Assembly: GCF_018987265.1 (NCBI RefSeq)
Contig: NZ_CP076854.1
Location: 248,001-312,000, forward strand
Reading direction: 5' to 3'
Origin: Rhizobium sp. WYJ-E13
GTDB lineage: Bacteria; Pseudomonadota; Alphaproteobacteria; Rhizobiales; Rhizobiaceae
DNA length: 64,000 nucleotides
Shown piece by piece: positions 16,333-24,469 of the stretch. Numbering within the stretch: the stretch's first letter is position 1; each line of letters begins with the position of its first letter. A program made the translations under genes and the position numbers. The notes under the pieces are model-generated. The model searched no databases. It had not been told where the DNA came from and saw only the letters and a program-made list of their open reading frames with translations.

Positions 16333-17373
16333 ATGACGACGTTGAAACAGGTTGCGCTGAGGGCCGGATGTTCCATGGCGACGGCAAGCCGTGTGCTGAA
16401 CCTCAGCGGCCCTGTCAGTCAGGCGGCTGCTCTTCGCGTGCGCCGCGCTGCAGCCGAAGTCGGCTATCGGGCGACGGCACCGTCTGCCCGCAGTGGCCGC
16501 CGGCCTGTCATTGGCGTGCTGGTGCCGAGTGTGACCAATCCCGTTTTTGCTTCGTCTCTCTCGGGCATCCAGAACCGCATGCTGGTCGCCGGCCATAGCG
16601 TTCTCATCGCCCAGTCGAATTACGATCCCGATCAGGAGGCCAATGCGGTGGCAGGGCTTCTCGGCGAGCGGCCGACCGGGCTTATTCTGACTGTCTGCAA
16701 TGGCGAGACCAGCCCGGCATTGGCACAGGACCTGCCGCCGACCGTGCTGCTTGGCAGCTCGCCGACGGCTCGATATCCGGCTGCCGTCACCGTCAACAAT
16801 TATGCGGCCGGCGGCCGGCTGACAGAACATCTCTTATCCATGGGCCACCGGCGCATCCTCTACGTCTCCGGCAGCTTCAGGGCCTCGGACCGTGCGCTTC
16901 TGCGTTACCGCGGCTATCTGCAGACGATGGAGACAGCGGGTGTGGCCCCGTTAGAGGCCGTGGAAGTGCCCTTCGTCAACGGTTACGACCAGATGGATCT
17001 CGGCCAGGCCTTGCGGACATTTTCCCCGACCGCCGTCATCGGCTCGAACGATCTGATCGCGCTCGGCGTCATCGGTGCGATCAATCGCGAGGGGCTTAGC
17101 GTTCCCGACGATATCTCGGTTGCCGGCTTCGACGGTATCGCCATCGGCAAGCTCATCAATCCGACGCTGACCTCGATCGAAATGCCCGATCTCAGCATGG
17201 GCGCGACAGCAGCGTCGCTGCTGCTCGATATCGTCGAAAACGATGCGCCGCTCAGGCATCTCGAATTGTCGCATGCCCTGCGCCCTGGCGGCACTGTGCG
17301 AAACCTCCAAAACGAGAAAACCGCCGCACCTGCAGGATGCGACGGTTCCGGGTCGAGACCGCGGGCGGCTTAA
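16333..17373 (+). CDS. LacI family transcriptional regulator
   Basis: A 346-residue repressor-type regulator. The ATG at 16333 begins exactly at the HTH: TTLKQVALRAGCSMATASRVLN, then the hinge region up to about residue 58. The periplasmic-binding-like effector domain follows (VIGVLVPSVTNPVFASSLSG to about residue 320), with the typical GSNDLIALGVIGAI and ISVAGFDGI motifs. It is convergent with, and only 18 nt from, the binding-protein gene of the Ugp-like ABC operon, so it may regulate that operon. The last 25 codons contain the operon's terminator on the opposite strand. Confidence 0.93.
   Translation: MTTLKQVALRAGCSMATASRVLNLSGPVSQAAALRVRRAAAEVGYRATAPSARSGRRPVIGVLVPSVTNPVFASSLSGIQNRMLVAGHSVLIAQSNYDPDQEANAVAGLLGERPTGLILTVCNGETSPALAQDLPPTVLLGSSPTARYPAAVTVNNYAAGGRLTEHLLSMGHRRILYVSGSFRASDRALLRYRGYLQTMETAGVAPLEAVEVPFVNGYDQMDLGQALRTFSPTAVIGSNDLIALGVIGAINREGLSVPDDISVAGFDGIAIGKLINPTLTSIEMPDLSMGATAASLLLDIVENDAPLRHLELSHALRPGGTVRNLQNEKTAAPAGCDGSGSRPRAA
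17319..17347 (-). terminator. Rho-independent terminator of the Ugp-like ABC operon
   Basis: On the minus strand, AACCGTCGCA and TGCGGCGGTT pair (9 of 10) around a 9-nt loop, followed by TTCTCGTTTTGG. It lies about 45 nt past the stop of the binding-protein gene and inside the 3' coding end of the convergent LacI gene. Confidence 0.7.
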
Positions 17374-17391
17374 CCCGCGACCAATTGCAAA

Positions 17392-18657
17392 TTAGCTGCG
17401 CGGCAGCATGCCTTCGACGTCGGCGGCTGCGTCGTCGAGTGCTTCCTGCGGCTCGGCCGAACCGTCAACGACGCGCGACAGGTTGTCTACGATCGTCTGG
17501 GTGACCTTGACGCCGTTGGTACCCGGGAAGGCGTACCAGGGGATCATGCGCGGCATCTGGCTGAGGCCCGCCTGGAAGAGCGGGTTCTTCTTGTAGAAGT
17601 CGCCGAGATATTCGGCCGACTTGGCGGCAAGTTCGTTGTTCGGCACATAGCCGGTGCCGGGAACGACGACGGAGGCGCCATAGGGGCCGGCGGCGAACTT
17701 GGCGAACTTCCAGGCGGCCTCCTGCTTGGCCGGATCCTTGGCGAGGATGACGACGGCGTTGCCACCGGTTGGCAGATGGCCCTTGTCCGGATCGATGAGC
17801 GGGATCTGGGCGGTGCGCAGATCGAACTTGGTGCCGACATTCTTGATCGTGTTGACGAGCGCGCCGGTCGTCTGGAATTCGAAGCCGACCTTGCCGGCTG
17901 CAAAGGCCTGTTCGCCCGCTGCCTTGGTGAAAACAGGCATGCCGCCTTCTTTGACGAAGCGGCTGATCAGTTCGACGGCCTTCTGGCCCTCAGGACCGTT
18001 GAAGGTGACCTTCTGCTCGTCGTCGCTCAGCATCTTGCCGCCGGCGCCGAAGAGGAGGGCCGAGAACATCCAATCGTCGCCCTGCCAGCGGAAGTCCATG
18101 CCGTCGACGCCGTTGCCGAGCGCCTTGATCTTGCCGGCGAGTGCGATCACTTCATCCCAGGTCTTCGGCGGGGTGTCGGGATTGCCGCCGGCGGCCTTCA
18201 CGAGATCCGCATTGTAATACATGATCGGGTTGGAGGTGGCGAAAGCGAGGCCGACCTGTTTGCCCTTGACCTGGGCGAGCTTCAGGATCGTGTCCGAGAA
18301 GCCCTGCTCGGCCATGTTGCCTTCCTTCTGGACCATCGGTGTCATGTCGACGGCGACATTGCGCTCGTTCAGCATGCGCAAGCGGTTCAGGCCGATGAAG
18401 GTGACGTCGGGCATTTCAGACGTACCGGCCTGGCGCAAGATCAGTTGGATGCCGTCTTCGTAGGTCGCCGAGGGAGCGGCGAACTGGATTTTGATGTCGG
18501 GGTTTTCTTCCATGAACTTCTTCGAGATCGTGTCCATCACGTCCTTGAAGAAACCCGGCATCGGGTAGTGGATCGTCAGCGTCGTTTCAGCGTGGGCCGG
18601 CAGGGCTGCCGCCACGGACAGAGCCGCTACTGCGAGGAACTGGGTGAAATGCTTCAT
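17392..18657 (-). CDS. ABC transporter substrate-binding protein (family 1, Ugp-like)
   Basis: A 421-residue periplasmic solute-binding protein with a Sec signal (MKHFTQFLAVAALSVAAALPAHA). It has the family-1 fold typical of sugar and sn-glycerol-3-phosphate uptake: LTIHYPMPGFFKDVMDTISKK at the start and a WKFAKFAAGPYG segment near the C-terminus. It is the last gene of the operon phosphoesterase-ATPase-permease-permease-binding protein. The presence of a phosphodiesterase in the operon suggests a phosphorylated ligand such as a glycerophosphodiester. That is an inference; a plain sugar or polyol is equally compatible with the fold. Confidence 0.9.
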   Translation of the reverse strand: MKHFTQFLAVAALSVAAALPAHAETTLTIHYPMPGFFKDVMDTISKKFMEENPDIKIQFAAPSATYEDGIQLILRQAGTSEMPDVTFIGLNRLRMLNERNVAVDMTPMVQKEGNMAEQGFSDTILKLAQVKGKQVGLAFATSNPIMYYNADLVKAAGGNPDTPPKTWDEVIALAGKIKALGNGVDGMDFRWQGDDWMFSALLFGAGGKMLSDDEQKVTFNGPEGQKAVELISRFVKEGGMPVFTKAAGEQAFAAGKVGFEFQTTGALVNTIKNVGTKFDLRTAQIPLIDPDKGHLPTGGNAVVILAKDPAKQEAAWKFAKFAAGPYGASVVVPGTGYVPNNELAAKSAEYLGDFYKKNPLFQAGLSQMPRMIPWYAFPGTNGVKVTQTIVDNLSRVVDGSAEPQEALDDAAADVEGMLPRS

Positions 18658-18682
18658 CGCTCGTTCTCCTGGGTTCAGCCGG

Positions 18683-19522
18683 TCAGCCTTTGAGACCGGT
18701 CATGGTGATACCCTCGACGAAGCGTTTCTGCGCGAGCAGAAAGGCCGCAACGAGGGGAATGGTGATGATGATGGTGGCCGCCATCAGCGCGCCGTAATCG
18801 TCGCCGGCTTCCGCGGCGCGGAAGTTCATCAGGCCGAGCGGCGGCGTGGCGTAGCCGGGCTTCGAGATGACAATCAGCGGCCAGAAGAGGTCGTTCCAAT
18901 GGGCGACGACCGAAAAGATCGCGAAAGCCGTGACTGCCGGCCAGGCATTCGGCACGATGACGCGCGAGACGATGCCGAGTTCGGACATGCCGTCAAGACG
19001 AGCGGCATGGATCAGGTCATCCGGCATGGCGCGGAAGAACTGCAGGAACAGGAAGATTGCAAAGACCGAGATGGTGAAGGGGGCCACCAGCGCCGTATAG
19101 CCGTTGAGCAGCGACAGGCTGTCGAAGGCGACGTAGAGCGGCAGGGCAGTTGCATGGATCGGTACCAGAAGGCCGAGTAGCACCAGCATCATCATCAGGC
19201 GGGCGGCACGGAATTTCAGCTTCGCCATGGCATAGGCGCAGGGAACCGCGACCAGCACCTGGAAGACGAAGATGAGCGTGCAAACGACAACACCGTTCCA
19301 GAGCAGGGTGCCCATCGCGACCTTGTCGAGTGCCTTGGCAAAATTCTGCATGTAGAAGAAATGCGTCGGGATCAGCGAAAGAGCCGCCGTAAAGATATCG
19401 TCCTGCGACTTGCCAGCGGCCGAGATCATGAAGATGTAGGGCGCGAGGAAGATGACCGCCCCGACGATGAGCAGCGCCAGGCGGATAAGCCGGCCGAGGG
19501 TAAAGTGGGAGCGCGTCTTCAT
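18683..19522 (-). CDS. ABC transporter permease (MalG/UgpE type)
   Basis: A 279-residue inner-membrane permease with six predicted helices. The start at 19522 overlaps the stop of the upstream permease by 4 nt. The cytoplasmic EAA loop reads DDLIHAARLDGMSELGIVSRVIVPNAWPA, and the protein ends with the MalG-type FVEGITMTGLKG. It forms the heterodimeric channel with the neighbouring permease and is driven by the ATPase encoded just upstream. Helix one is LIRLALLIVGAVIFLAPYIF. Confidence 0.92.
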   Translation of the reverse strand: MKTRSHFTLGRLIRLALLIVGAVIFLAPYIFMISAAGKSQDDIFTAALSLIPTHFFYMQNFAKALDKVAMGTLLWNGVVVCTLIFVFQVLVAVPCAYAMAKLKFRAARLMMMLVLLGLLVPIHATALPLYVAFDSLSLLNGYTALVAPFTISVFAIFLFLQFFRAMPDDLIHAARLDGMSELGIVSRVIVPNAWPAVTAFAIFSVVAHWNDLFWPLIVISKPGYATPPLGLMNFRAAEAGDDYGALMAATIIITIPLVAAFLLAQKRFVEGITMTGLKG

Positions 19523-20445
19523 GAATAGTGCACCCGCCGGTCGAGGAAGCGGTACTGCAGGAACATCATGACGACGAGGATGGCAAGGAAGACCACGGTC
19601 ATGGCCGAGGCATAACCGACCTTCATGTAGACGAACCCCTCCTGGTAGATGGTGAAGAGCAGGACTTCGGAAGCATGGTTGGGGCCGCCGTCGGTCAGCG
19701 TCTTGACCGTCTCGAAGGTCTTGACCGCATTGATGATGCTGATCGTGGTGACGAAGAGCGCCGTCGGACCGAGCATAGGCCAGGTGACGAGGAAGAAGCG
19801 GTCCAGTGAGGATTTGGCGCCGTCGATCTCGGCGGCGGCATAAAGCTCGCGCGGGATCGCTGTCAGGCCGGCCAGGAACAGCACCATGTTGAAGCCGACC
19901 GTCTGCCAGACGCCGATGATCGAGAGGCTGTAGAGCGCGGTTGCCGAGGAGCCGAGCCAGTTCGGCTTGGGCAGGCCGACGACATCGAGCATCGCATTGA
20001 GCGGGCCGATGGTCGGGTGGAAGAGATACTGCCAGACGGTCGCCATGGCGACGATCAGCGACACGACGGGGAGGAAATAGGCAGTGCGGAAGACGCTCTT
20101 CCCCCAGCCCTCGCTCTCGATCAGCATGGCGACACCGAGGCCGAGCAGGATCGAGACGGGCGCGACAATCGCCGTATAGACCGTGGTGTTCCACAGCGAC
20201 TTGCGGAAGGTGCGGTCGGTGAAGAGCTCGGTGTAGTTCTCGAAGCCGACGAAGCGGAACTTGCCGACGCCAAGCTCGAAATCGGTAAAGCCGAGAAAGA
20301 TGACGGCGACGATCGGCGCCAGCACGAAGAGCACGATCAGGATGATTGCCGGCAGCGACAGCAGCCAGGCCATCTGTGCTTCGCGACGCTCATGCCTTGC
20401 GGCCGACGCAACCGGACGGATCTCGCCCGCAGCTATGCTAGCCAT
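19519..20445 (-). CDS. ABC transporter permease (MalF/UgpA type)
   Basis: A 308-residue inner-membrane permease. The ATG at 20445 follows GGGAGAAAGCCC and is preferred over the upstream 20619, which lies inside the ATPase gene. It has six helices. The EAA loop is PRELYAAAEIDGAKSSLDRFFLVTWPML, followed by TGGPNHASEVL-type family sequence (LTDGGPNHASEV). It overlaps the ATPase stop by 8 nt and the next permease by 4 nt, so translation is coupled. It pairs with the MalG-type permease to import the ligand of the downstream binding protein. Confidence 0.92.
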   Translation of the reverse strand: MASIAAGEIRPVASAARHERREAQMAWLLSLPAIILIVLFVLAPIVAVIFLGFTDFELGVGKFRFVGFENYTELFTDRTFRKSLWNTTVYTAIVAPVSILLGLGVAMLIESEGWGKSVFRTAYFLPVVSLIVAMATVWQYLFHPTIGPLNAMLDVVGLPKPNWLGSSATALYSLSIIGVWQTVGFNMVLFLAGLTAIPRELYAAAEIDGAKSSLDRFFLVTWPMLGPTALFVTTISIINAVKTFETVKTLTDGGPNHASEVLLFTIYQEGFVYMKVGYASAMTVVFLAILVVMMFLQYRFLDRRVHYS

Positions 20446-21601
20446 GGGCTTTCTCCCTGCTGGCATCGGCGGTAAGGGCGCTCGTGCGAAGCCGGCGACC
20501 GTCAGGCGCAAAGACCAGGGCCTTGTCGGGCTGAAAGGAGAGCGCAACACCCATGCCGGCCGACAGGCCCGCAGCATCGGCAGGCGCAAGCTTGGCGAGC
20601 ACGGTCTCGCCGATCGCATCCAGCCGGCAGAACAGGATGACTTCCGAGCCTAGGAATTCCATGCGTTCGATACGGGCGGGCAGCGACGTCTGGCCATCGG
20701 CGGCAAGCCGGACGAATTCCGGCCGGATGCCGATCGTCACGTCAGGACCTGAAAGACCCGGTTCTGCGAGCGCCATCTTGATATCGCCGAAGGCGACAGT
20801 TCCATTCTCGATGCGTGCCGGCAGGAGATTGATGCGCGGCTGGCCGACGAAACGGGCGACCTCGATATGGGCAGGGTCGTCATAGATGACCTGTGGCGGG
20901 GCGAGTTGCAGCAGCTGGCCGCCGATCATCACGGCAACGCGGTCGGCCATCGAAAGCGCTTCGGCCTGGTCATGGGTGACATAGACGGTCGGCACGCCGG
21001 CGCGGCGATGCAGCTCGACGATCTCGCCGCGCGCATGAACTCGCAGATTGGCATCGAGATTGGACAATGGCTCGTCCATCAGGAAGACACTTGGATGGCG
21101 CACCATGGCGCGGGCAAGCGCCACGCGCTGCCGCTGGCCGCCAGACATCTGGCCGGGCTTGCGATCCAGCAGATGGTCGATCTTGAGCGCTTTCGCCGTC
21201 TCCTGCACGTCGCGGGAAATGCCTGAACGAATGGCGCGGTAGCCGGGCATGACCGGACCGAGGAAGGGCAGGCGCTGAAAGCGGCTTAACCGGCGCATAG
21301 CAAGCGGCACGGCGATATTCTGGCCGGCCGTCAGATGCGGATAGAGCGCGTAGGACTGGAAGACCATGGCGATGTTGCGGTCGGCGGCCGCCACATCGGA
21401 CATTTCCCGTCCGCCGATAACGATCTCGCCGCTATCGGCATGGTCGAGGCCTGCAAGGATGCGCAGGAGCGTGCTCTTGCCACAGCCCGAGGGGCCGACA
21501 AGCGCGATGAATTCGCCCGGCTGAACGTCGAGGCTGATATTTTTGAGGATGGCATTGTCGCCATAGGATTTGCTGATGGCAGAAAGGGCGAGCGCGCTCA
21601 T
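20438..21601 (-). CDS. ABC transporter ATP-binding protein (UgpC/MalK type)
   Basis: A 387-residue importer ATPase. Walker A is GPSGCGKST, the Q-loop [12 protein letters not shown], the signature [14 protein letters not shown], Walker [13 protein letters not shown] and the H-loop [15 protein letters not shown] domain follows (about residues 250-370). Compared with UgpC there is an insertion of about 15 residues between the Q-loop and the signature (around [16 protein letters not shown]). The ATG overlaps the phosphoesterase stop (TAATG). It supplies energy for the two downstream permeases. Confidence 0.92.
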   Translation of the reverse strand: MSALALSAISKSYGDNAILKNISLDVQPGEFIALVGPSGCGKSTLLRILAGLDHADSGEIVIGGREMSDVAAADRNIAMVFQSYALYPHLTAGQNIAVPLAMRRLSRFQRLPFLGPVMPGYRAIRSGISRDVQETAKALKIDHLLDRKPGQMSGGQRQRVALARAMVRHPSVFLMDEPLSNLDANLRVHARGEIVELHRRAGVPTVYVTHDQAEALSMADRVAVMIGGQLLQLAPPQVIYDDPAHIEVARFVGQPRINLLPARIENGTVAFGDIKMALAEPGLSGPDVTIGIRPEFVRLAADGQTSLPARIERMEFLGSEVILFCRLDAIGETVLAKLAPADAAGLSAGMGVALSFQPDKALVFAPDGRRLRTSALTADASREKAHG

Positions 21602-22434
21602 TACGCCGGCTCCTTCTGCACCTTGTGGGCCTCGTGCGGATAGACTTCGGCAACGACATCGTCGAGCACATGCGCCACCATGCCGGGAACAGCGACGATC
21701 TCGCTGGCAACGTCATCGCCGAGATCGTGGATTGCGGCACCGATCAGCCTCTCGCCCGACATTTCGCGCTCCATCGTGCCTATGATGAAGGAGGCCGCCG
21801 GGCCCCAGACGAGCGCGGTGTCGTTGTAGCGTCCCTTCCAGGCCCAGTGCAGGTGGCCGCTGGCATAGAGGGCGACGTCATGGGAGGCAATCAGATCATA
21901 GAGCCGCTGGCGCTGGGCCGGGCGGATGCTCCAGTAGCCGGTCTCGCCCTCGTTAGGTGTGTCGACGAAGAGCGGCTTATGCGCGAACATGGCAACCCGC
22001 CGTCCGGCGCGTCCGGCAAGCGCTTGCTCCAGCCATGCAAACTGCGTTTCCTGCTCGTCGTTCTCCATGCCCATCAGCAGGCTGTCGAGGCCGATCAGGC
22101 GCCAGTCGCCGGCATCCTCCAGCCAGTAATCTGGGCCGACGAGGCTGCGCCAGCGGTTGAGCCTTGTCGTATCGACCGGCTGCGGTGAGCCCGGCAGATG
22201 GCCGACATCGTGATTGCCGGGCACGATCAGCATCGGGATCTTCACATGCCGCATCAGCTCCACGCAGAAGGTCAGGTCCTCGTCCTTGTCGGCGCCATCG
22301 ACGGCAAGATCACCGGTATGGATGACGAGATCGGCGCCGCTGCTATTGATCCACTCGGCGAGCGGCTGCCAGTTGCCGTTGAAATGCGGGATCGACGGGC
22401 TGAAATGCGTGTCGGTGATCTGGACGATTCTCAT
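21601..22434 (-). CDS. Metallophosphoesterase (GpdQ/CpdA-like phosphodiesterase)
   Basis: A 277-residue calcineurin-type phosphoesterase. The ATG at 22434 follows GGAGAGCCCCGGC; the frame upstream of it is not homologous. All metal motifs are present: ITDTHFS, IHTGDLAVDG, VPGNHD, FAHKPLF and SGHLHWAWK. There is no signal peptide, so it is cytosolic. CpdA hydrolyses cAMP, and GpdQ-type enzymes hydrolyse glycerophosphodiesters. Its position as first gene of a Ugp-like transporter operon favours hydrolysis of the imported phosphodiester; this is an inference. Confidence 0.88.
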   Translation of the reverse strand: MRIVQITDTHFSPSIPHFNGNWQPLAEWINSSGADLVIHTGDLAVDGADKDEDLTFCVELMRHVKIPMLIVPGNHDVGHLPGSPQPVDTTRLNRWRSLVGPDYWLEDAGDWRLIGLDSLLMGMENDEQETQFAWLEQALAGRAGRRVAMFAHKPLFVDTPNEGETGYWSIRPAQRQRLYDLIASHDVALYASGHLHWAWKGRYNDTALVWGPAASFIIGTMEREMSGERLIGAAIHDLGDDVASEIVAVPGMVAHVLDDVVAEVYPHEAHKVQKEPA

Positions 22435-22511
22435 GCCGGGGCTCTCCAATAAGGCCCGCGGCAGATTTCCGGCGGCAGGCACTGTTCGTGCCGCCTCTTT
22501 AGAGCGCCCCA

Positions 22512-22570
22512 ATGTCAGGCGGGTTACAAGCGTTTCCACCCTTGTTCCAATTGTGTCGTGCAATTGTCAT
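22512..22570. promoter_or_regulatory. Two Pho-box-like elements upstream of the phosphoesterase-ABC operon
   Basis: Against the rhizobial PhoB consensus CTGTCAT-N4-CTGTCAT, 22553-22570 reads GTGTCGT-GCAA-TTGTCAT (11 of 14, plus strand). The segment 22512-22529, read toward the operon, is TTGTAAC-CCGC-CTGACAT (10 of 14). Both lie about 80-140 nt before the phosphoesterase start. The match is imperfect, but a phosphate-responsive operon would suit a Ugp-like transporter. Confidence 0.35.
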
Positions 22571-22632
22571 GGAGGATCGAACGCTTGGTCAGGTCCGAGC
22601 TCCCGCGAAGGATCGATCGATATATGTTGAAA

Positions 22633-22947
22633 TCAAAGATCGCTATCGACGTCGAGATCCGGCGTCGGTGCAAGCATCCGTCCATGGCGGATCAGGATCA
22701 CGTCCACGCTATCGCCATCGTAGAGGTAGTCTAGCAGATAATCCCCGACCACGAGCGTCAGGCTCCCGGTAATCTGCAGGCCGCCGTGCATCCGGTTCCC
22801 GGATTGAGGAAATTCGGACAGTGTCCGCTTCGCGTTCTTGAACGCGAGCGCAAACTTTCGGGCTGCGGCAGGGTTGAGTTTCCGCAGATACTCGCCTTCG
22901 CGGCGGATATAGCTGGCGACATCCTTGGAAAGCCGTACGGCAGTCAC
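22633..22947 (-). CDS. ParE/RelE-family toxin
   Basis: A 104-residue basic protein with the ParE/RelE fold: a helical hairpin (DVASYIRREGEYLRKLNPAAARKFALAF), NAKRTLSEFPQSGNRMHG and a final beta-strand pair (YLLDYLYDGDSVDVILIRHGR). The start is GTG, overlapping the antitoxin stop by 4 nt. ParE toxins poison DNA gyrase and RelE toxins cleave mRNA; the presence of R..RHGR near the end suits either. It is encoded downstream of an RHH antitoxin, the standard order. Confidence 0.9.
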   Translation of the reverse strand: MTAVRLSKDVASYIRREGEYLRKLNPAAARKFALAFKNAKRTLSEFPQSGNRMHGGLQITGSLTLVVGDYLLDYLYDGDSVDVILIRHGRMLAPTPDLDVDSDL

Positions 22948-23204
22948 GCAGCTTTTCCACCCACGATCCTGTCGATGTCCGCGATCACGTCATCCATATT
23001 CTCGAACTCTCCAGCAGCGATCTGCTCGCGGCCCTTGATCGCGGCGAGGATGTCGGCCCCCTCGTTCATGAGATACGTCCGCAGGGCTCGAACGATGATG
23101 TAGCTGCGGGATCGATCGCTTGCTTTTGCGATGGCTTCGATATCTGCAATCACGTCGGAAGGCACCCGGAGAGTGACAGATTCTGATTGGCTGGCGTTCG
23201 ACAT
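22944..23204 (-). CDS. Ribbon-helix-helix antitoxin
   Basis: An 86-residue antitoxin. The N-terminal RHH DNA-binding motif reads SVTLRVPSDVIADIEAIAKASDRSRSYIIVRALRTY (about residues 9-45). It is followed by an acidic C-terminal toxin-binding tail (GEFENMDDVIADIDRI). A strong AAGGAGG ribosome site lies 6 nt before the ATG. It heads the toxin-antitoxin operon and should autorepress through the tandem repeat at 23223-23242. The pair probably stabilises this replicon segment. Confidence 0.92.
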   Translation of the reverse strand: MSNASQSESVTLRVPSDVIADIEAIAKASDRSRSYIIVRALRTYLMNEGADILAAIKGREQIAAGEFENMDDVIADIDRIVGGKAA

Positions 23205-23222
23205 TGCTTGCCTCCTTCAGGG

Positions 23223-23242
23223 TGTAAGACAATGTAAGACAA
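23223..23242. repeat. Tandem TGTAAGACAA repeat, probable RHH operator
   Basis: TGTAAGACAA occurs twice with no spacing, 19-38 nt upstream of the antitoxin start. Ten-base tandem repeats are the normal spacing for cooperative binding of two RHH dimers on one face of the helix. The repeat would overlap the promoter of the toxin-antitoxin operon. Confidence 0.65.
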
Positions 23243-23271
23243 ACGAGGATCGGATACAATGGTGGACCGAG

Positions 23272-24324
23272 TCACGGATCGATTTTACGTCCTTTCTCTT
23301 TCCGTCGTAACAGATCGAGTTCAGGCCCGACAAGCAGCGAACGACGTAATGCAGACAGGATCGTCTCAGATGGTTCGCCTGACGGCGGCCCGTTGATTAT
23401 CTCGTCCAAAGCCGGGCGGTCAATCTTCTGTCGGTACCGGGCAATAAAGGCCTTGGTCGCTGGCGAACCTTCGCCCTTGCGATAGGCGATTGCCACATCG
23501 GACGTCACCGTCACGCCGCCGAGCGGTCTGTAGTGGACATCCTGCAGTTCCACCCGGCTCATGGATTGCGGCACGAGAGCGATGCCGATGCCGATGCCGA
23601 CGAGGGCGGCGATCTCGGTGAAGTCGTGCGCGATGGCCTTGACGGATGGTTCGAACCCGGCCTCCCGGCAAGCCTGCAACGTGTTGCAGTGAAAGCCGAC
23701 TTCCGGCGGCTGGCGTGGTGTGATGAATATGTCGCTCGCCAGATGGGCAAGCTTATCGATGGGGCGTTCTGCAAATTCATGGTCGGCGGGAACCATGGCG
23801 ACCAGCGGCTCGCGCAACACGACCTGCACGGAAACACCCGGCGGGATCGGTGCCGGTGCGCGGATATAGCCGAAATCGAGCAGGCCGTCGGCAATGCGCT
23901 GCAGCTGCTGACGTAGCTCCATTTCCTGCAGCTCGACCTCGACATAGGGGTAATCGCGCTTGAAGTTCTTGATGGAGCCGACGACAGCGCCGGAATAGGC
24001 GGCAGACGCCACATAGCCGATCGAGATGCGCCCGCTTTCTCCGCGGCCCGCGCGGTGGATAGCGGCGACCGTCGCTTCGGTCTGGGTCAGGACCTTGCGT
24101 GCCTCCTGGAACAGGATCTCACCCGAATGCGTGAGTTGGACAGCACGACGGCTCCTGTCCAGCAGCGGCGTACCGACGATCCTCTCCAGGCTCATGATCT
24201 GCTGGCTGAGGCCCGGCTGGGCGATGCCGAGGCGGGTGGCGGCGCGCTCGAAATTCCGCTCCTCGACCAGTGTCACGAAATACCTCAGATGCCTGAGCTC
24301 GAAGCCGGGGTCGGTCAGCGCCAT
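23272..24324 (-). CDS. LysR family transcriptional regulator
   Basis: A 350-residue LTTR. The ATG at 24324 follows GGAGAGCGTG. The HTH lies at about residues 9-65 (LRHLRYFVTLVEERNFERAATRLGIAQPGLSQQIMSLE). The effector domain (about 95-300) starts with GRISIGYVASAAYSG. The C-terminal tail is some 40 residues longer than usual. It is divergent from the siderophore-receptor operon, with a perfect TTTCATAA inverted repeat in between. It is therefore probably the regulator of siderophore uptake or of an unrelated co-inducer response, and autoregulated. Confidence 0.93.
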   Translation of the reverse strand: MALTDPGFELRHLRYFVTLVEERNFERAATRLGIAQPGLSQQIMSLERIVGTPLLDRSRRAVQLTHSGEILFQEARKVLTQTEATVAAIHRAGRGESGRISIGYVASAAYSGAVVGSIKNFKRDYPYVEVELQEMELRQQLQRIADGLLDFGYIRAPAPIPPGVSVQVVLREPLVAMVPADHEFAERPIDKLAHLASDIFITPRQPPEVGFHCNTLQACREAGFEPSVKAIAHDFTEIAALVGIGIGIALVPQSMSRVELQDVHYRPLGGVTVTSDVAIAYRKGEGSPATKAFIARYRQKIDRPALDEIINGPPSGEPSETILSALRRSLLVGPELDLLRRKEKGRKIDP

Positions 24325-24366
24325 CACGCTCTCCTAGAAGAATTCAAATCTATGACGTTTCGCCGG

Positions 24367-24389
24367 TTTCATAATCCATGCTTATGAAA
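24367..24389. promoter_or_regulatory. LysR-type operator, perfect inverted repeat
   Basis: TTTCATAA (24367-24374), a 7-nt spacer, and TTATGAAA (24382-24389) form a perfect dyad 43 nt upstream of the LysR start and 81 nt upstream of the receptor start. It contains the T-N11-A layout typical of LTTR boxes and lies between the divergent genes. Confidence 0.7.
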
Positions 24390-24469
24390 AATTCGAGCCT
24401 GGTTTATTGGACCTTTCAAAAATAACATGATTAGAAAAATCCAGTTTTACGGCATATAACGGGCTCCCG

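Noticed and set aside
24328..24469. RirA-type iron box upstream of the siderophore receptor
   Set aside because: The best candidate is TGA-N9-TCC, an imperfect match. The evidence favours the perfect LysR dyad, so no iron box is called.
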